Shown here one piece after another: positions 62,663 to 64,000 of a DNA stretch of 64,000 nucleotides. Source of the stretch: Micromonospora sp. WMMA1947 (lineage in GTDB: Bacteria > Actinomycetota > Actinomycetes > Mycobacteriales > Micromonosporaceae); NCBI RefSeq assembly GCF_027497355.1, contig NZ_CP114909.1:3925001-3989000 (forward strand), read 5' to 3'. Below the pieces are notes generated by a model, which was given only the letters and a program-made list of their open reading frames with translations, was not told the origin of the DNA and searched no databases. Made by a program: the position numbers and the translations under genes. Position 1 is the stretch's first letter. Each line of letters begins with the position of its first letter.

Positions 62663-63026
62663 CCGCTGGAACGAGGGCCTCTACCGCGGCCGTGGCTTCG
62701 GGCTGTGGGTGCTCAGGTCACGGGCGACAGGCGAGTTCGTCGGCGACTGCGGCCTCACTCCGCAGCCGGTGGACGGGGTGACGGAGGTCGAGGTCGGTTA
62801 CCACCTGCGAACCGGGGTGCAGGGTCGCGGATTCGCCACGGAAGCGGCGGCCGCGTGTCGCGACCACGCGCGCGACCGGCTGGGCGTCGACCGCCTCGTC
62901 GCGATCATCCACCCCGACAACACGCCCTCGCAGCGGGTCGCGGAGCGGATCGGGCTGAGCTTCGAGCGTGCGACCACGTCCGAATCGGGGGATCCGGTGC
63001 ACGTGTACGCCGCGCGCCTGGCCTGA
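62652..63026 (+). pseudogene. C-terminal part of a GNAT acetyltransferase, severed from its N-terminus
   Basis: The 124 codons read LDWIRWNEGLYRGRGFGLWVL, then GEFVGDCGLTPQPVDGVTEVEVGYHL, the acetyl-CoA motif GVQGRGFATEAA and IIHPDNTPSQRVAERIGL, the complete C-terminal three quarters of a RimJ/RimL-type GNAT. No start codon or ribosome-binding site suits it. The N-terminal piece lies immediately upstream on the other strand. As read, the gene is broken; it would be intact after inversion of ~117 bp. Confidence 0.8.
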
Positions 63027-63032
63027 CCGGGC

Positions 63033-63218
63033 TCAGCGGCGGGTCGACGCCACGAACCGGGTCCACGCGGCCGGGGTGAAGGTGAGCACCGGCCCGGCCG
63101 GGTCCTTCGAGTCGCGGACGCCGACCACGCCGGGCAGGTTGCCGGCGACCTCGACGCAGTCGCCGCCGTTGCCACCGCTGCGGGTGCTCTTGCGCCACCG
63201 GGCGCCGCTCAGGTCCAT
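63033..63218 (-). CDS. DUF397 domain protein
   Basis: The 61-residue product starts MDLSGARWRKSTRSGGNGGDCVEVA and ends PVLTFTPAAWTRFVA, the DUF397 pattern. These small proteins are encoded beside DUF5753 regulators in actinobacteria and in Streptomyces such pairs (Scr1/Scr2) behave as an atypical toxin-antitoxin-like unit. ATG 63218 overlaps the stop of the upstream regulator gene by 10 bp, so the two are translationally coupled. Confidence 0.92.
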   Translation of the reverse strand: MDLSGARWRKSTRSGGNGGDCVEVAGNLPGVVGVRDSKDPAGPVLTFTPAAWTRFVASTRR

Positions 63219-63976
63219 GCCGCTGCCACTTCCCTCAGCAGTTCCAGGGTCCGCGCGCGGGGCAGCGCCTCGCCCCGGATGCGTTCCCACCGACGCTCCA
63301 GGGTAGCAATCTCCGAGGGCTGCTCGATGATCTGCGCGCGGGCCTGACTGTCCACATGCGCCACCCGGTTGCCGTCGCGCAGCTCCGCGATGACGAACGG
63401 CCCGTCCAGCCCGGGATAGGTCGGTGTGTCCACTGGCACCACGTGGAGCTGCACGTTCGGCAGCTCGGCGCAGGTGAGCAGGTGGGTCACCTGCGCGGCC
63501 ATCAGCGCGCGGTCGCCGGCGGCGGCGCGGCGCAGCACCTGCTCGTCGAGCACCACGACGTACAGCGGCCCGCGCGGCCGGGTGAGGATGCCCTGCCGGT
63601 CCAGCCGGGCGGTGACCAGGTCGGTGACCTCGTCGGCGGTCAGCGGCTGGCCGATGAACGTGGCCCGGGCGTACGCCTCGGTCTGCAGCAGGCCCGGCAC
63701 CCACGCCAGTTGGAAGGCTCGCAGCGCGACCGCCTCGCGTTCGATGTCCACCCACGGGCGGAACCAGACCGGCTCGCGGCGGCGGACCGCGTCCGGCCAG
63801 AGCGCCTCAATCGGCTGGCCCAGCAGGTTCGCCACGGTCGCGCGGTGCCGGCTCTGCGGGATGTGCCCCGGGTTCGCCCATCTGGCCACCGTCTTCGGAT
63901 GCAGGCCGAGCCGCTCCGTCAGGCTCTCGGCGGTGTGGCCGGCGCTGGCCAGCGCGGTGACGAAAGCATGGTTCAT
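63209..63976 (-). CDS. XRE-family regulator with DUF5753 domain
   Basis: The 255-residue protein has an N-terminal HTH (ALASAGHTAESLTERLGLHPKTVARWANPGH) and the DUF5753 domain (VPGLLQTEAYARA, VLDEQVLRRAA, VVPVDTPTYPGLDGPFVIAEL). Such proteins pair with DUF397 partners and affect development and antibiotic production in streptomycetes. ATG 63976 has GGAGGA upstream and is preferred to TTG 63997. It reads away from the window edge and overlaps the DUF397 gene. Confidence 0.93.
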   Translation of the reverse strand: MNHAFVTALASAGHTAESLTERLGLHPKTVARWANPGHIPQSRHRATVANLLGQPIEALWPDAVRRREPVWFRPWVDIEREAVALRAFQLAWVPGLLQTEAYARATFIGQPLTADEVTDLVTARLDRQGILTRPRGPLYVVVLDEQVLRRAAAGDRALMAAQVTHLLTCAELPNVQLHVVPVDTPTYPGLDGPFVIAELRDGNRVAHVDSQARAQIIEQPSEIATLERRWERIRGEALPRARTLELLREVAAAWT

Positions 63977-64000
63977 GCCCGTTCCTCCCCGGAGCAAAAG

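Noticed and set aside
61008..63026. 672-codon + strand frame joining the region before the protease to the GNAT fragment
   Set aside because: Only the last ~124 codons are GNAT-like; the rest is antisense to the protease and its small companion. The frame is open by chance.

Overview
The window is very GC-rich. Its codons almost always end in G or C, GTG starts are common, many genes overlap by ATGA, GTGA or TGATG, and several families are actinobacterial (WhiA, RbpA, OpcA, acVLRF1, conservon proteins, DUF397/DUF5753 pair). Gene order and protein style fit the Micromonosporaceae, probably Micromonospora or a close relative. This assignment rests on recognition, not on a database search. The sequence looks chromosomal; I see no phage, plasmid, CRISPR, rRNA or tRNA genes.

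Layout. 1-5.8 kb (+): the end of yvcK, whiA, the gap-pgk-tpiA glycolytic operon, secG with a clear terminator, and rbpA. 5.8-14.3 kb (-): a pentose-phosphate block tkt-tal-(Pgi-like)-zwf-opcA-pgl. The Pgi homologue here has lost every recognisable catalytic motif. 14.6-19.8 kb: ctaB, a small unknown protein, an ATP-grasp protein, a parallel beta-helix protein and ctaA, so the two heme A biosynthesis genes bracket this stretch. 19.9-26.6 kb (+): a complete suf iron-sulfur operon (sufR-B-D-Rieske-C-S-U-T), tightly overlapped and closed by a 16-bp-arm terminator. 26.6-27.2 kb is gene-free and carries several palindromic repeats.

27.2-41 kb is mixed: a LysE exporter, a large secreted metalloprotease, an acVLRF1 release factor, a secreted RCC1-repeat protein, a YpfJ-type metallopeptidase, an ABC-F protein, a small HTH protein, a crotonase, an ABC exporter and mug. 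41.1-44.1 kb (-) holds a putative peptide-modification operon. It encodes a membrane protein whose only five cysteines lie in a Gly/Cys-rich tail, a DUF692 (MNIO) iron oxidase, and a small partner protein, with an SDR gene downstream. 44.2-47.8 kb: a TetR regulator diverging from a nitrilase, an HAD phosphatase, a RIO-type kinase and a DUF2630 protein.

48.1-55.9 kb (+) is a compact terpenoid locus (P450, class I terpene synthase, class II cyclase with a DxDTT motif) running directly into a conservon (histidine kinase, roadblock, DUF742, GTPase). The last 8 kb holds small accessory genes: acetyltransferases, a LysR/SDR divergent pair with a clear operator, a TetR regulator, a secreted trypsin-like protease with a small companion, a GNAT gene whose N-terminal half is inverted between short inverted repeats, and a DUF5753/DUF397 regulator pair.

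The most interesting items are the DUF692 operon, the split-inverted GNAT gene, the motif-less Pgi homologue, the terpenoid-conservon locus, and several families of intergenic palindromes.
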